Of a DNA stretch of 54,133 bases, positions 32,780 to 41,211 are shown one piece after another (positions within the stretch are counted from its first letter, which is position 1; each line of letters opens with the position of its first letter). Under the pieces are notes generated by a model, which had not been told where the DNA came from, ran no database searches, and saw nothing but the letters and a program-made list of their open reading frames with translations. The position numbers were made by a program, and so were the translations under genes. This stretch comes from Algoriphagus sp. Its GTDB lineage: Bacteria > Bacteroidota > Bacteroidia > Cytophagales > Cyclobacteriaceae. The stretch lies in the NCBI GenBank assembly GCA_029945945.1, contig JAQSDM010000014.1:54033-108165 (forward strand). Reading direction: 5' to 3'.

Positions 32780-34576
32780 ATGAAATTCAGAAAACTCTCC
32801 CTTACTGCTTTTTGCTCAATCCTGTTTTTACCACTTTTTGCGCAGGAAATCCTGCCTCTAACTATTCCTTGGAGCGGGAAAAGCCTTGAATTAATTGTAG
32901 AAAATTCCAATAAATGGGTTACTCCGGCCGAAGCAAGCGGACTTACAGAATCTCCGGACTACGCCACTACCATGAAATGGCTGGAAGCAGTAAGTCAGGC
33001 TTCTTCCTACCTCTCGATTGCAAGAATCGGAACAAGCGAGCAAGGCCGTCTTATCCAATTGGTAATCGCCTCCAAGGATCAGGACTTTTCTGCGGAGGAG
33101 TTATCCTCATCCAAAAAGCCTTTGATTTTGATACAGGCAGGAATACATGCAGGCGAAATTGATGGTAAAGATGCAGGCATGATGCTCCTGCGAGACATCG
33201 CTTTTGGGGGAAAGTCAGAGTTATTGGATCGGGCAAACTTGTTGTTCGTTCCCATTCTAAACGTCGACGGACATGAGCGAAGCAGCGAGTTTGGACGTGT
33301 AAATCAACGTGGACCAAAGGTGATGGGCTGGCGGACTAACGCCCAAAATCTCAACCTAAACCGGGATTACACCAAAATGGAAACTGCCGGAATTCAGGCT
33401 ATTGTAAAAGTGATCAATACTTACGATCCAGACCTCTACATAGACATTCACGTGACTGATGGCGCCGATTATCAATATGACATCACCTACGATTTTGTAG
33501 CTCCGGGAGGATATTCTCCGGGAATCTTCGATTGGATGAAAACGTATTTCAAGCCTGAAATCAATCAGGCGCTCAGTTCAAATGGTCACATTCCCGGGCC
33601 GCTTTTATTTGCGGCAAATGATCGGGATTTTACCGAGGGAAATATCGCTTTCTCATTTAGTCCTCGATTCTCCAATTCATATGGCGACATCCGGCATTTA
33701 CCCACGATTCTGATCGAAAACCATTCCCTGAAACCCTTTAAGCAGCGGGTTTTGGGCACTTATATTTTCCTCGAGCAAAGCATAATCTCTGTTTCAGAGC
33801 ATTTCGAAGAACTTCAAAAAGCAGTCGCTTCTGACAAAAATCAGCCAAAAGAAGAACTTCCTGTACGATTTGGGTTCAATGAAAATCCGGCTGATTCGAT
33901 CGGGTTTTTGGGAATCGAATCGGAAAAAGTGAAATCTCCATACACCGGGACTGAATATGTGGAATGGAAGGGCAAACCAATTAATCAAACCATCCCAAAC
34001 ATCCTGATGGATAAACCTGAGGTGATTGTGAAATTGCCAAAAGCTTATTGGATTCCGGTCGAATGGCCACTGGTAATCGAAAAAATCAAGGCTCACGGGA
34101 TCAAGTTCGAAGTGCTGAAGGAAGAGCAAGAAATGAGTGTGGAACAAGATTTTATCAGGAATTACAAACTCAGTAACCAACCATCGGAAGGCAGGATTCG
34201 CTTTCAGGAGTTTCAAACCGAACCCATTAATCGGACTGTAAACTATCAGCCTGGCTCAATCAGAATTTCTACAGATCAGCCTTTGGGTGAACTCCTGGCT
34301 ATTTTGATGGAACCTGAGTCTGTGGATAGCTTTTTCCAGTGGGGATATTTCCACTCGATCCTTTCGCAGACCGAATACATGGAAACTTACATTATGGAAC
34401 CCTTGATCGCCAAAATGCTGACTGACGATGCGACTCTGAAAAATCAGTTTGAGGAAAAGCTGAAAGCCGAGCCGGAATTTGCCAAGTCGCCAAGAAGCAT
34501 TTACCGATGGTTTTATGAAAAGACTCCTTATTTCGACCAACAATGGAAAGTGATCCCTATCGGGAAAGAGAGGTAG
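32780..34576 (+). CDS. M14-family zinc peptidase, secreted
   Basis: 598 residues from ATG 32780, chosen because it gives a signal peptide (LSLTAFCSILFLPLFAQ); an in-frame ATG at 32708 would bury it. Zinc ligands: H123 and E126 (GIHAGEIDG) and H224 (YIDIHVTDG). NLNLNRDYTK at 190-199 and a probable general base in ILIENHSLK near 315 complete the site. It differs clearly from the larger M14 protein at 19477 and lacks its amidotransferase-like tail. Expected role is extracytoplasmic peptide trimming. The VOC gene starts 36 bases later. Confidence 0.9.
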   Translation: MKFRKLSLTAFCSILFLPLFAQEILPLTIPWSGKSLELIVENSNKWVTPAEASGLTESPDYATTMKWLEAVSQASSYLSIARIGTSEQGRLIQLVIASKDQDFSAEELSSSKKPLILIQAGIHAGEIDGKDAGMMLLRDIAFGGKSELLDRANLLFVPILNVDGHERSSEFGRVNQRGPKVMGWRTNAQNLNLNRDYTKMETAGIQAIVKVINTYDPDLYIDIHVTDGADYQYDITYDFVAPGGYSPGIFDWMKTYFKPEINQALSSNGHIPGPLLFAANDRDFTEGNIAFSFSPRFSNSYGDIRHLPTILIENHSLKPFKQRVLGTYIFLEQSIISVSEHFEELQKAVASDKNQPKEELPVRFGFNENPADSIGFLGIESEKVKSPYTGTEYVEWKGKPINQTIPNILMDKPEVIVKLPKAYWIPVEWPLVIEKIKAHGIKFEVLKEEQEMSVEQDFIRNYKLSNQPSEGRIRFQEFQTEPINRTVNYQPGSIRISTDQPLGELLAILMEPESVDSFFQWGYFHSILSQTEYMETYIMEPLIAKMLTDDATLKNQFEEKLKAEPEFAKSPRSIYRWFYEKTPYFDQQWKVIPIGKER

Positions 34577-34611
34577 AATTAATTTAAAGTTAGGATTGAA
34601 GAATCAGGAAT

Positions 34612-34998
34612 ATGAGAATTGAGCATTTGGCAATCTGGGTTCAGGACTTGGAAAAAATGAAAGCGTTTTATTCGCATTTTTTCAAAATGAAGTCAGGAGA
34701 AATCTACATCAATGAGAAGAAAGGCTTTTCTTCTTATTTCCTTTCCTTCGAAAGTGGCGCAAGACTCGAGCTAATGCATCGGCCGGATATTGTTGAATCC
34801 GAGATAACCAGAAGTCTTTTGATGGGATTAAATCATCTGGCGATCTCGGTTGGCAGCAAGGAAAAGGTCGATGAACTGACCAATTTTTTCAGGGAAAAGG
34901 GAATTCAAATTGTGGGAGAACCCCGAACGACAGGTGATGGATATTACGAAAGTGTCATTGCGGATCCTGAAGGAAATCTGGTAGAAATCACAATTTGA
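34612..34998 (+). CDS. VOC (glyoxalase/bleomycin-resistance fold) protein
   Basis: A 128-residue protein with two beta-alpha-beta-beta-beta units. The four metal-ligand positions of the VOC superfamily are filled: H5 (IEHLAI), E53 (RLELMH), H75 (LNHLAI) and E125 (LVEITI). It is cytoplasmic with no signal. The pattern resembles lactoylglutathione-lyase-like enzymes, but specificity in this superfamily cannot be read from motifs. It lies 36 bases after the M14 gene and may share its transcript. Confidence 0.9.
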   Translation: MRIEHLAIWVQDLEKMKAFYSHFFKMKSGEIYINEKKGFSSYFLSFESGARLELMHRPDIVESEITRSLLMGLNHLAISVGSKEKVDELTNFFREKGIQIVGEPRTTGDGYYESVIADPEGNLVEITI

Positions 34999-35164
34999 AA
35001 GAAAAAGATCATTCAGCAAAAAGGACCCAATTAATGGTTTCCTATTTCCCGGAAACATTTCAGTAGTGAAAATCTAAAGTTCAGGTCCTCCATCTGCTGC
35101 TTCAGACAGATTCAATTTTTTGATTCCTCTTCTTCCTCCAATTTTGGTTCAAATACGAATCAAA

Positions 35165-37324
35165 ATGAGAATCCGAGTGACAATTCTGCTTTACTTTTTC
35201 CTTCTTCAGACTTATGTATTAGCGCAGTCAAAAGTGTCAGGAAGAGTTTTGGACCAGAAAGGAATAACACTTCCCGGAGTAAATATTTTTATCAAAGGAA
35301 CCTACGACGGTGCAACTTCCGATCAGTCTGGATATTACTCTTTTGAGACCACGGAAATTGGCGATCAAATCCTGGTTTTTAAATTAATGGGATTTAAGAC
35401 TCAGGAACTTGCTCTTAATCCTTTACTAAATTCCCAGGATTTGGCGCCGGTTCGCCTGATCGAAGAAATCACCGAAATGAACGCAGTCACCATCTCTGCA
35501 GGTTCGATGGAAGCCTCCGATGAGAAAAAGGCCGTAATCCTGCGCCCCTTGGATATAGTCACTACTCCGAGTGCGATGGGAGATATTATGGGAGCTTTCC
35601 AGACTCTTCCCGGTACAAGTACTGTTGGAAACGACGGGCGACTGTTCGTTCGAGGGGGAGATGCTTCTGAAGTGGGAATTTACATTGATGGAATGAGGGT
35701 AGGAAATGCCTATGGAACCACTGCGGGAAACGTCCCTACCCGCACCCGATTTAATCCCAATCTATTTAAAGGAACATTCTTCAGCACCGGTGGATATTCA
35801 GCCGAATACGGACAAGCACTTTCATCAGCACTGGCCTTGAACACAAAAGATCTCTCGCTTCGCAGTCAGGGAGATTTGAGCCTAATGTCAGTCGGTGGCG
35901 GATATTCCCATACACTGGCGAATGAAAAGTATAGTCTCACAGTCTCTGCAAATGTCTTTGATTTAACGCCCTATCAAGAAATTGTAAAACAGGATTTTGA
36001 CTGGGAAAGAGCTCCTTTTAGCTATGATTTTGAGTTGTCGGGTCAACAAAAACTTAAAAAAGGCGGATTGTTGAAAGTGCTCGCCCGAACCGAAACTGGT
36101 GGAATGCAACTTTGGCAACCGATACCTGGATCTGACGAACGGGGAATTTTGATCAATCTAAAAAACAGCTATTCCTATGCTCAGACAAATTGGAGAAAGG
36201 CATTCGAAAATGGCTGGGCTTTATTCGGAGGGATTTCTTACTCTCACAATTTTGACGATGTCACCTATGATAGTCTTCAACTGGAGCGAAGAAATGATCT
36301 GATTCATCTCAAAGGAACGGCTATTAAGGATTTTTCAGACCGAATCTCGACGAAAACCGGAATTGAATATTTCACTCATTCTTATGAAGAAACTCTGATC
36401 AGAGCGGATCTCAGCCGAGATTTTGAAGAAAAGGAAATCTACTTCTTCTCAGAGTGGGACTGGTATCTAAGCAGGAAATTTGTCCTGAGAGGAGGCCTAA
36501 GAGGCGGAGCTAGCAAGCTCGCAGAAGAAGAATGGCTAGACCCGAGAATATCCCTCGCTTTCAAGTTATCTGAGTTTGGGCAGTTTTCTTTGGCAGGAGG
36601 AAAATTCCATCAATTGCCTGTGGATAACTTTCGGGTTTTGAATAGAAATCTAGGCAATTCAGAATCCAATCACCTGATTTTAAATTATTTGTATCAAAAG
36701 GAAGGTATCACTTTTCGTGCAGAGGCTTTCTATAAATCCTACGATGACCTGGTGACATTTGAAAGTTATCCACAAAATCCAATCAATCTCAAAAACCTTG
36801 GATTCGGCTTTGCAAAAGGTTTTGATTTGTTCCTCAGGGATCGGGAAACGATCAAGAATACTGACTATTGGATCACATACAGCTTTGTGGATAGTGAGCG
36901 AAAATTCAATCAGTTTACAAGCAGAGTTCAACCTGATTTTGCCCCGAGACATAATTTTTCTGTGGTGGCAAAACACTTTATAGTAAACATGAAATCACAG
37001 ATTGGTGCTTCATTTTCTTTCAATGACGGCTATACCTACACGGACCCAAATAGTACGGGGGAAATGAATTCCAAAACAAAAAGCTTTCAGAGTTTGAGCA
37101 TTAGCTGGTCTTACCTTCCAAGACCCAATCTGATTATTCATCTGGCGGTCAGCAATGCCTTTGGCCGGGACAATGTGTTTGGGTATTCCTATGCCACAAA
37201 ACCCAATGAAGCGGGAGTGTATGAATCAATCCCTCAAGGACAAGTTGCCCCTCGCTTTCTATTTTTGGGAGTATTCCTGACTCTTTCAAAAGACAAAAAC
37301 GCAAATCAATTAAACAATCTCTAA
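35165..37324 (+). CDS. TonB-dependent receptor with carboxypeptidase-like regulatory domain
   Basis: 719 residues from ATG 35165, which places the signal peptide (TILLYFFLLQTYVLAQ) at the N-terminus. Residues about 22-105 are a CarboxypepD_reg-like domain (SGRVLDQKGITLPGVNIFIKG split over its strands). A plug follows (LDIVTTPSAMGDIMGAFQTL, LFVRGGDASEVGIYIDG), then a beta-barrel. It imports a large or scarce ligand across the outer membrane using TonB. It is smaller than SusC-type receptors and no SusD partner is adjacent. The next gene, 11 bases away, encodes a small periplasmic protein, and a LytS/LytTR pair follows. Confidence 0.9.
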   Translation: MRIRVTILLYFFLLQTYVLAQSKVSGRVLDQKGITLPGVNIFIKGTYDGATSDQSGYYSFETTEIGDQILVFKLMGFKTQELALNPLLNSQDLAPVRLIEEITEMNAVTISAGSMEASDEKKAVILRPLDIVTTPSAMGDIMGAFQTLPGTSTVGNDGRLFVRGGDASEVGIYIDGMRVGNAYGTTAGNVPTRTRFNPNLFKGTFFSTGGYSAEYGQALSSALALNTKDLSLRSQGDLSLMSVGGGYSHTLANEKYSLTVSANVFDLTPYQEIVKQDFDWERAPFSYDFELSGQQKLKKGGLLKVLARTETGGMQLWQPIPGSDERGILINLKNSYSYAQTNWRKAFENGWALFGGISYSHNFDDVTYDSLQLERRNDLIHLKGTAIKDFSDRISTKTGIEYFTHSYEETLIRADLSRDFEEKEIYFFSEWDWYLSRKFVLRGGLRGGASKLAEEEWLDPRISLAFKLSEFGQFSLAGGKFHQLPVDNFRVLNRNLGNSESNHLILNYLYQKEGITFRAEAFYKSYDDLVTFESYPQNPINLKNLGFGFAKGFDLFLRDRETIKNTDYWITYSFVDSERKFNQFTSRVQPDFAPRHNFSVVAKHFIVNMKSQIGASFSFNDGYTYTDPNSTGEMNSKTKSFQSLSISWSYLPRPNLIIHLAVSNAFGRDNVFGYSYATKPNEAGVYESIPQGQVAPRFLFLGVFLTLSKDKNANQLNNL

Positions 37325-37335
37325 CTAAAGAAAAC

Positions 37336-37980
37336 ATGAAAAAGTACCTCTTAACTCTCGCTTTAGGACTTATGTGGATAACTTTTGCAAATGCAACTGA
37401 TCCAGCTTATGTGAAGGCAATTCAAAACCAAATCGATGGAATGAAAACAATCAAAAGCGCGGAAGAATCTCAAGCTGTTTCCAATGGATTCCTGCGTATT
37501 TCCGAAGCAAATACTTCTGAATGGCTTCCGATTTATTACGCAGCTTTGACCCAGACAACTGCGGCTTTCCGATTTGATGTGAACAAAGATCAATACTTTG
37601 ATCAGGCTCTCGAACTGGTAAAAAAAGCAGATCAAGTTGCGCCCGGCAACTCGGAAATCGCAGCGCTCAATGGATATATTCTGATGGGAAAAATTAGCCT
37701 GGATCCGGCAAATCGGGGACAAAGTCTCAGTCCGGAAGCAATGCAGCTCTTTGGCAAGGCAATCAGTCTGGATCGTGAAAATCCTAGAGCCGTTACGCTA
37801 ATGTCTCAAATGGAACTTGGAATGGCTCAGTTTTTCGGTCAGGGTCCTGAGAAAGCCTGCGGTATGGCAAGAATGGGATTGGAGCTTTTTGAAAAAGAAG
37901 AGGTAAAAGTGGACGAAAGCTACATTTTGCCAACTTGGGGTAAAATGAATGCTGAGCAAGTAGCAGGAGCGTGCAAATAA
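37336..37980 (+). CDS. Small periplasmic helical (TPR-like) protein
   Basis: 214 residues with a signal peptide (MKKYLLTLALGLMWITFANA). The rest is helical with TPR-like spacing: YFDQALELVKKADQVAPGNSE and AMQLFGKAISLDRENPRAV, each of paired-helix character. No catalytic motif is seen. It is 11 bases downstream of the TonB-dependent receptor and ends at a terminator, so the two form a transcription unit. It may assemble with or regulate the receptor. No named family is recognised with certainty. Confidence 0.8.
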   Translation: MKKYLLTLALGLMWITFANATDPAYVKAIQNQIDGMKTIKSAEESQAVSNGFLRISEANTSEWLPIYYAALTQTTAAFRFDVNKDQYFDQALELVKKADQVAPGNSEIAALNGYILMGKISLDPANRGQSLSPEAMQLFGKAISLDRENPRAVTLMSQMELGMAQFFGQGPEKACGMARMGLELFEKEEVKVDESYILPTWGKMNAEQVAGACK

Positions 37981-38006
37981 ATTCAACATTTGAAAACTAA
38001 ACTCCC

Positions 38007-38041
38007 AAAAAGTCCTTCAAGTGATACCTTGAAGGACTTTT
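38007..38041 (+). terminator. Intrinsic terminator after the receptor operon
   Basis: AAAAAGTCCTTCAAG pairs with CTTGAAGGACTTTT around a six-base loop, with A-rich and T-rich flanks. It ends the receptor/TPR-like unit 27 bases after the last stop. Confidence 0.9.
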
Positions 38042-38088
38042 AATATCACCCCAATCTGATATTTACCTCTTTTTCCTAACTTTCCCCC

Positions 38089-39165
38089 ATGACTCAAATT
38101 CAAACCAGTACAGATTGTAAAGAGGATACAGGAATCTGGAAAGACCTGAGGAAGTTTCTGATTTTAAACTTTTGTATAGCATTCCTGCTTCAAATCTTTT
38201 TTTGTCCGATTTGCTTTTTGAGCTGGACAGATTTTATAAATCTATTTCCTGATTTTCTGTTTTCCTTCACAGTTTCCATGGCACTGAGTTGGGGAGGCAG
38301 CAGAATCCAGGAGTATTTTGATCCGCGCATTTCCTGGATTCACGAACCGGTCAAACGTCTTCTTGTGACAGTGTTCACTTACATGGTCTATGCATTTGCG
38401 GTAAGTTTCGTGATCGTATTTTTCTATTTCATTTTTGAAAATAGCTTCCCCCTAGACAGCATACCCTGGAAAAGGATTTTGGATTTCACTACGATTCCAA
38501 TGACAATTGCATTGGTATTTATGGCCATTTTCACCACCAGAAGCTGGCTTTTTGAATGGCGTAAATCGGCCATAGAAGCGGAGCAATTGCGAACTGAAAA
38601 AATTGCGAGCAAATATCAAGGCCTCAAGGATCAATTAAATCCACATTTTTTGTTCAACTCCCTCAATGTACTTTCCAGCTTGGTGTATGAGGATGCTGAT
38701 AAATCTGCCGCATTCATACAGAAGTTGTCCAAGATCTACAGATACGTTCTTGAAGTTCAAAAAGAAGAAATCGTAGAGTTAAGTAAGGAACTAGAATTTG
38801 CCAGAAACTATCTGGAGCTTCAAAAAATCCGGTTTGAGGATAATCTTCAGTTCACGATCCAGGTAAATTCTGAAATAGGGTTCTTTCTTCCTCCTCTCTC
38901 ATTGCAACTTCTCCTGGAAAATGCGATCAAGCACAACATCGCCAGCAATGAAAACCCTTTGTTCATAAAAATTCACCAGAGGGAAAACGAATTGTATATA
39001 AGTAATACTTACCAACCTAAAATAAGTCTGACCGAACCGTCAACAGGAGTTGGGCTTGAAAATATCAGGCTCCGCTATCAGCTTTTGAGTTCGAAAAATA
39101 TTGATGTTACTCAAACAGCAAATGAATTTATTGTAAGGCTTCCTTTACTCCGGATAGAAGCATGA
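38089..39165 (+). CDS. LytS/YehU-type sensor histidine kinase
   Basis: 358 residues. Four transmembrane segments occupy about 22-150, with no large periplasmic loop. A short coiled linker leads into a His_kinase domain (PF06580) with the phospho-acceptor His186 in QLNPHFLFNSLN. A degenerate HATPase_c follows, with PPLSLQLLLENAIKHN and GVGLENIRLRY. It overlaps the LytTR regulator by four bases (ATGA), so kinase and regulator are translationally coupled. The input is probably membrane-embedded; the signal is unknown. Confidence 0.93.
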   Translation: MTQIQTSTDCKEDTGIWKDLRKFLILNFCIAFLLQIFFCPICFLSWTDFINLFPDFLFSFTVSMALSWGGSRIQEYFDPRISWIHEPVKRLLVTVFTYMVYAFAVSFVIVFFYFIFENSFPLDSIPWKRILDFTTIPMTIALVFMAIFTTRSWLFEWRKSAIEAEQLRTEKIASKYQGLKDQLNPHFLFNSLNVLSSLVYEDADKSAAFIQKLSKIYRYVLEVQKEEIVELSKELEFARNYLELQKIRFEDNLQFTIQVNSEIGFFLPPLSLQLLLENAIKHNIASNENPLFIKIHQRENELYISNTYQPKISLTEPSTGVGLENIRLRYQLLSSKNIDVTQTANEFIVRLPLLRIEA

Positions 39166-39914
39166 ACATTCTCCTGATCGAAGACGAAAAACCTGCAGTA
39201 AATCGGCTATTAATGCTGCTGAAGGTTCATTTTCCTGAAGCGGTTTTTCATGAAAATCTTGACAGTATTACCGCATCAATTAAATGGCTCAACTCCAATC
39301 CGGCTCCGGATTTGATCCTTTGTGATATTCAGTTGGCCGATGGACTCAGCTTCGGGATTTTTGAAAAGGTTGAAGTAATCACTCCCATAATTTTCACAAC
39401 GGCCTATGATCAGTATGCTATCAAGGCCTTTCAGGTAAATGCAATTGACTATCTCTTGAAGCCAATTGATTCGACGGAACTTGCCAGAGCAGTGGGGAAA
39501 TTCAAGAATAGTCAAATCAAACCTACCATCGATTTGAGGATTTTGAAAGACTTATTTCAACCGCAGTCTATCAGCTTCAAATCTCGCTTTTTGATCCGAT
39601 ATGGGGAAAAGATCCAAAGCATTCCTGTTGAGGACATTTCATTTGTATTCAGCGAAGAGCGTGTCACTTTTATTCAAACGCATGAAGGGAAGAAGTTTGT
39701 GATCGATTCTACGCTGGATCAAACCGAATCTCAATTAGATCCTCGCATTTTCTTCCGGTTAAACCGAAAATACCTTTGTAAGGCAGAAGCAATTTTGGAG
39801 ATTTTATCCTACTCCAACAGCCGATTGAAAATTAAGATTAAAAACTTCCCGGATAATGATATTTTGATAAGCCGGGAAAAAGTGGGTGATTTTAAGAATT
39901 GGCTGGATAGTTAG
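39162..39914 (+). CDS. LytTR-family response regulator
   Basis: 250 residues. The receiver spans 1-120, with acidic residues E7-D8-E9, phospho-acceptor D55 (ILCDIQLADG) and K100 (YLLKPID). The LytTR DNA-binding domain covers about 140-250, with FLIRYGEKIQSIPVEDISF and FFRLNRKYLCKAEAI. It is coupled to the kinase by a four-base overlap. LytTR regulators usually bind pairs of short direct repeats; possible targets include the receptor operon upstream or the membrane protein downstream, but no site was identified. Confidence 0.93.
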   Translation: MNILLIEDEKPAVNRLLMLLKVHFPEAVFHENLDSITASIKWLNSNPAPDLILCDIQLADGLSFGIFEKVEVITPIIFTTAYDQYAIKAFQVNAIDYLLKPIDSTELARAVGKFKNSQIKPTIDLRILKDLFQPQSISFKSRFLIRYGEKIQSIPVEDISFVFSEERVTFIQTHEGKKFVIDSTLDQTESQLDPRIFFRLNRKYLCKAEAILEILSYSNSRLKIKIKNFPDNDILISREKVGDFKNWLDS

Positions 39915-39951
39915 ATTTTAATACAGCAAGAACTTCTATACTTTTAGGATA

Positions 39952-41169
39952 ATGGATGATGAAATAGACTTACACAAAAAACAGGAGGATCTGACCTGGC
40001 TTGAAAATTTGCAGCGTAATAGCTGGGAGCCGGAAGTGATTATTTCAGGTATCATTTTGGCTTTTTTGTTTATTTTCCCCTCGAAGGTTTATGAGTTTTC
40101 AGCCTATCTGATACAAGATCTCGGTGTGGGCTATTTACCCAGTTCATTGGTCTTGCTCTATTTGACCATGATCATCAGTGTTTTTAAGATCTTCTTCGTA
40201 GTTCATCTCTCTTTGAGATTTATTTGGGCGGGACTTTTGGGGTTGAGTTTTGCTTTTCCGGAAGGAGTAATCGAGGAAAAGCTCTTTAAAATGGGTCAGG
40301 GTTTTAAATACCAAAAACCCGACGAGATGGCCCTGAAGATGGAAAAAATCTGTAGCACCACCTTCGCTTATCCCATTTCCCTGACAATAGCATTTTTGAT
40401 ATTTACTTTTTATCTGGGTATTCTGATTGTTATTTATGTTATCCTGGACCTACAATTTTTAATAATCTATGTGATTTTTATGATATCACTTATTTTTTTC
40501 AGCTTACTAATGGCCTCAAAAAAGAAAACAAAATTTAAGATTTGGTACTCCGGTACCATCCTTTCATCGATTGCTGCCATTTACCAAAGCAATCTTGGGA
40601 AGTGGTTTACACTTTTATATGGGGTAGTGATTTTTGGATTGGCAACACCGATTATCATGGTTGACATCAAAGATTTTTCGCTGTTTTACAATGAGACCAA
40701 TGTCAATCAAATGGAACAGGATTGGCCTGCTAAAAACTTGTATTTTGAGGAATACCATGATTCCGAGAAGAGATTCGCAAAGGCCTTTATCCCGAAAGAA
40801 GAGACTTCAGAAAACATGCTAAAAATAGGAGTCGTGCGGTATCAGGGAGATTCCAAAATCATGGAGCGAATCAAAGCAGATTTTAATGTATCACTAGATA
40901 CGCTGACTTGGCATGAACTCAATGAAACCGCTGATTTACACCGGATTTATCTCAATGATTCTCTAATCAACATCGAGGATTGGAGTAGGGTCAGGCTGGC
41001 TGCATCCGGGCAAAAGGTATATCAGTCAGCATTCCCGATCGAAAAATTATCCAAGGGGCGGCATCAGATCAGAATTGAAAAACTAATTTTAAACTATGAT
41101 TTTTTTACCGACGAACCAGAGATCAAACTCCTTAAAAACTGGGCGAAATTTGAATTTATTAAGGAGTAA
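39952..41169 (+). CDS. Unknown multi-pass membrane protein with C-terminal soluble domain
   Basis: 405 residues, not recognised. The N-terminal 25 residues are charged and cytoplasmic-looking. Hydrophobic segments lie at about 28-48, 63-88, 138-164, 167-188 and 216-236, with a probable extra one at 89-102. The last 165 residues are soluble and mixed, with no Cys pairs or catalytic motif (WPAKNLYFEEYHDSEKRF, RIYLNDSLINIEDWSRV). It is 37 bases downstream of the LytTR regulator on the same strand, so it may be in that operon and be its effector or part of its sensing system. It ends at a bidirectional terminator. Confidence 0.85.
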   Translation: MDDEIDLHKKQEDLTWLENLQRNSWEPEVIISGIILAFLFIFPSKVYEFSAYLIQDLGVGYLPSSLVLLYLTMIISVFKIFFVVHLSLRFIWAGLLGLSFAFPEGVIEEKLFKMGQGFKYQKPDEMALKMEKICSTTFAYPISLTIAFLIFTFYLGILIVIYVILDLQFLIIYVIFMISLIFFSLLMASKKKTKFKIWYSGTILSSIAAIYQSNLGKWFTLLYGVVIFGLATPIIMVDIKDFSLFYNETNVNQMEQDWPAKNLYFEEYHDSEKRFAKAFIPKEETSENMLKIGVVRYQGDSKIMERIKADFNVSLDTLTWHELNETADLHRIYLNDSLINIEDWSRVRLAASGQKVYQSAFPIEKLSKGRHQIRIEKLILNYDFFTDEPEIKLLKNWAKFEFIKE

Positions 41170-41180
41170 GCAAGTGAAAA

Positions 41181-41211
41181 AAAAAGCGAGACTTACTCAG
41201 TCTCGCTTTTT
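41181..41211. terminator. Bidirectional terminator overlapping the end of the RNase G gene
   Basis: AAAAAGCGAGACT (41181-41193) pairs with AGTCTCGCTTTTT (41199-41211), with a five-base loop. The right arm is the last codons of the RNase G gene (KSET on the minus strand), so the hairpin that ends both convergent transcripts lies partly within coding sequence. Confidence 0.9.
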
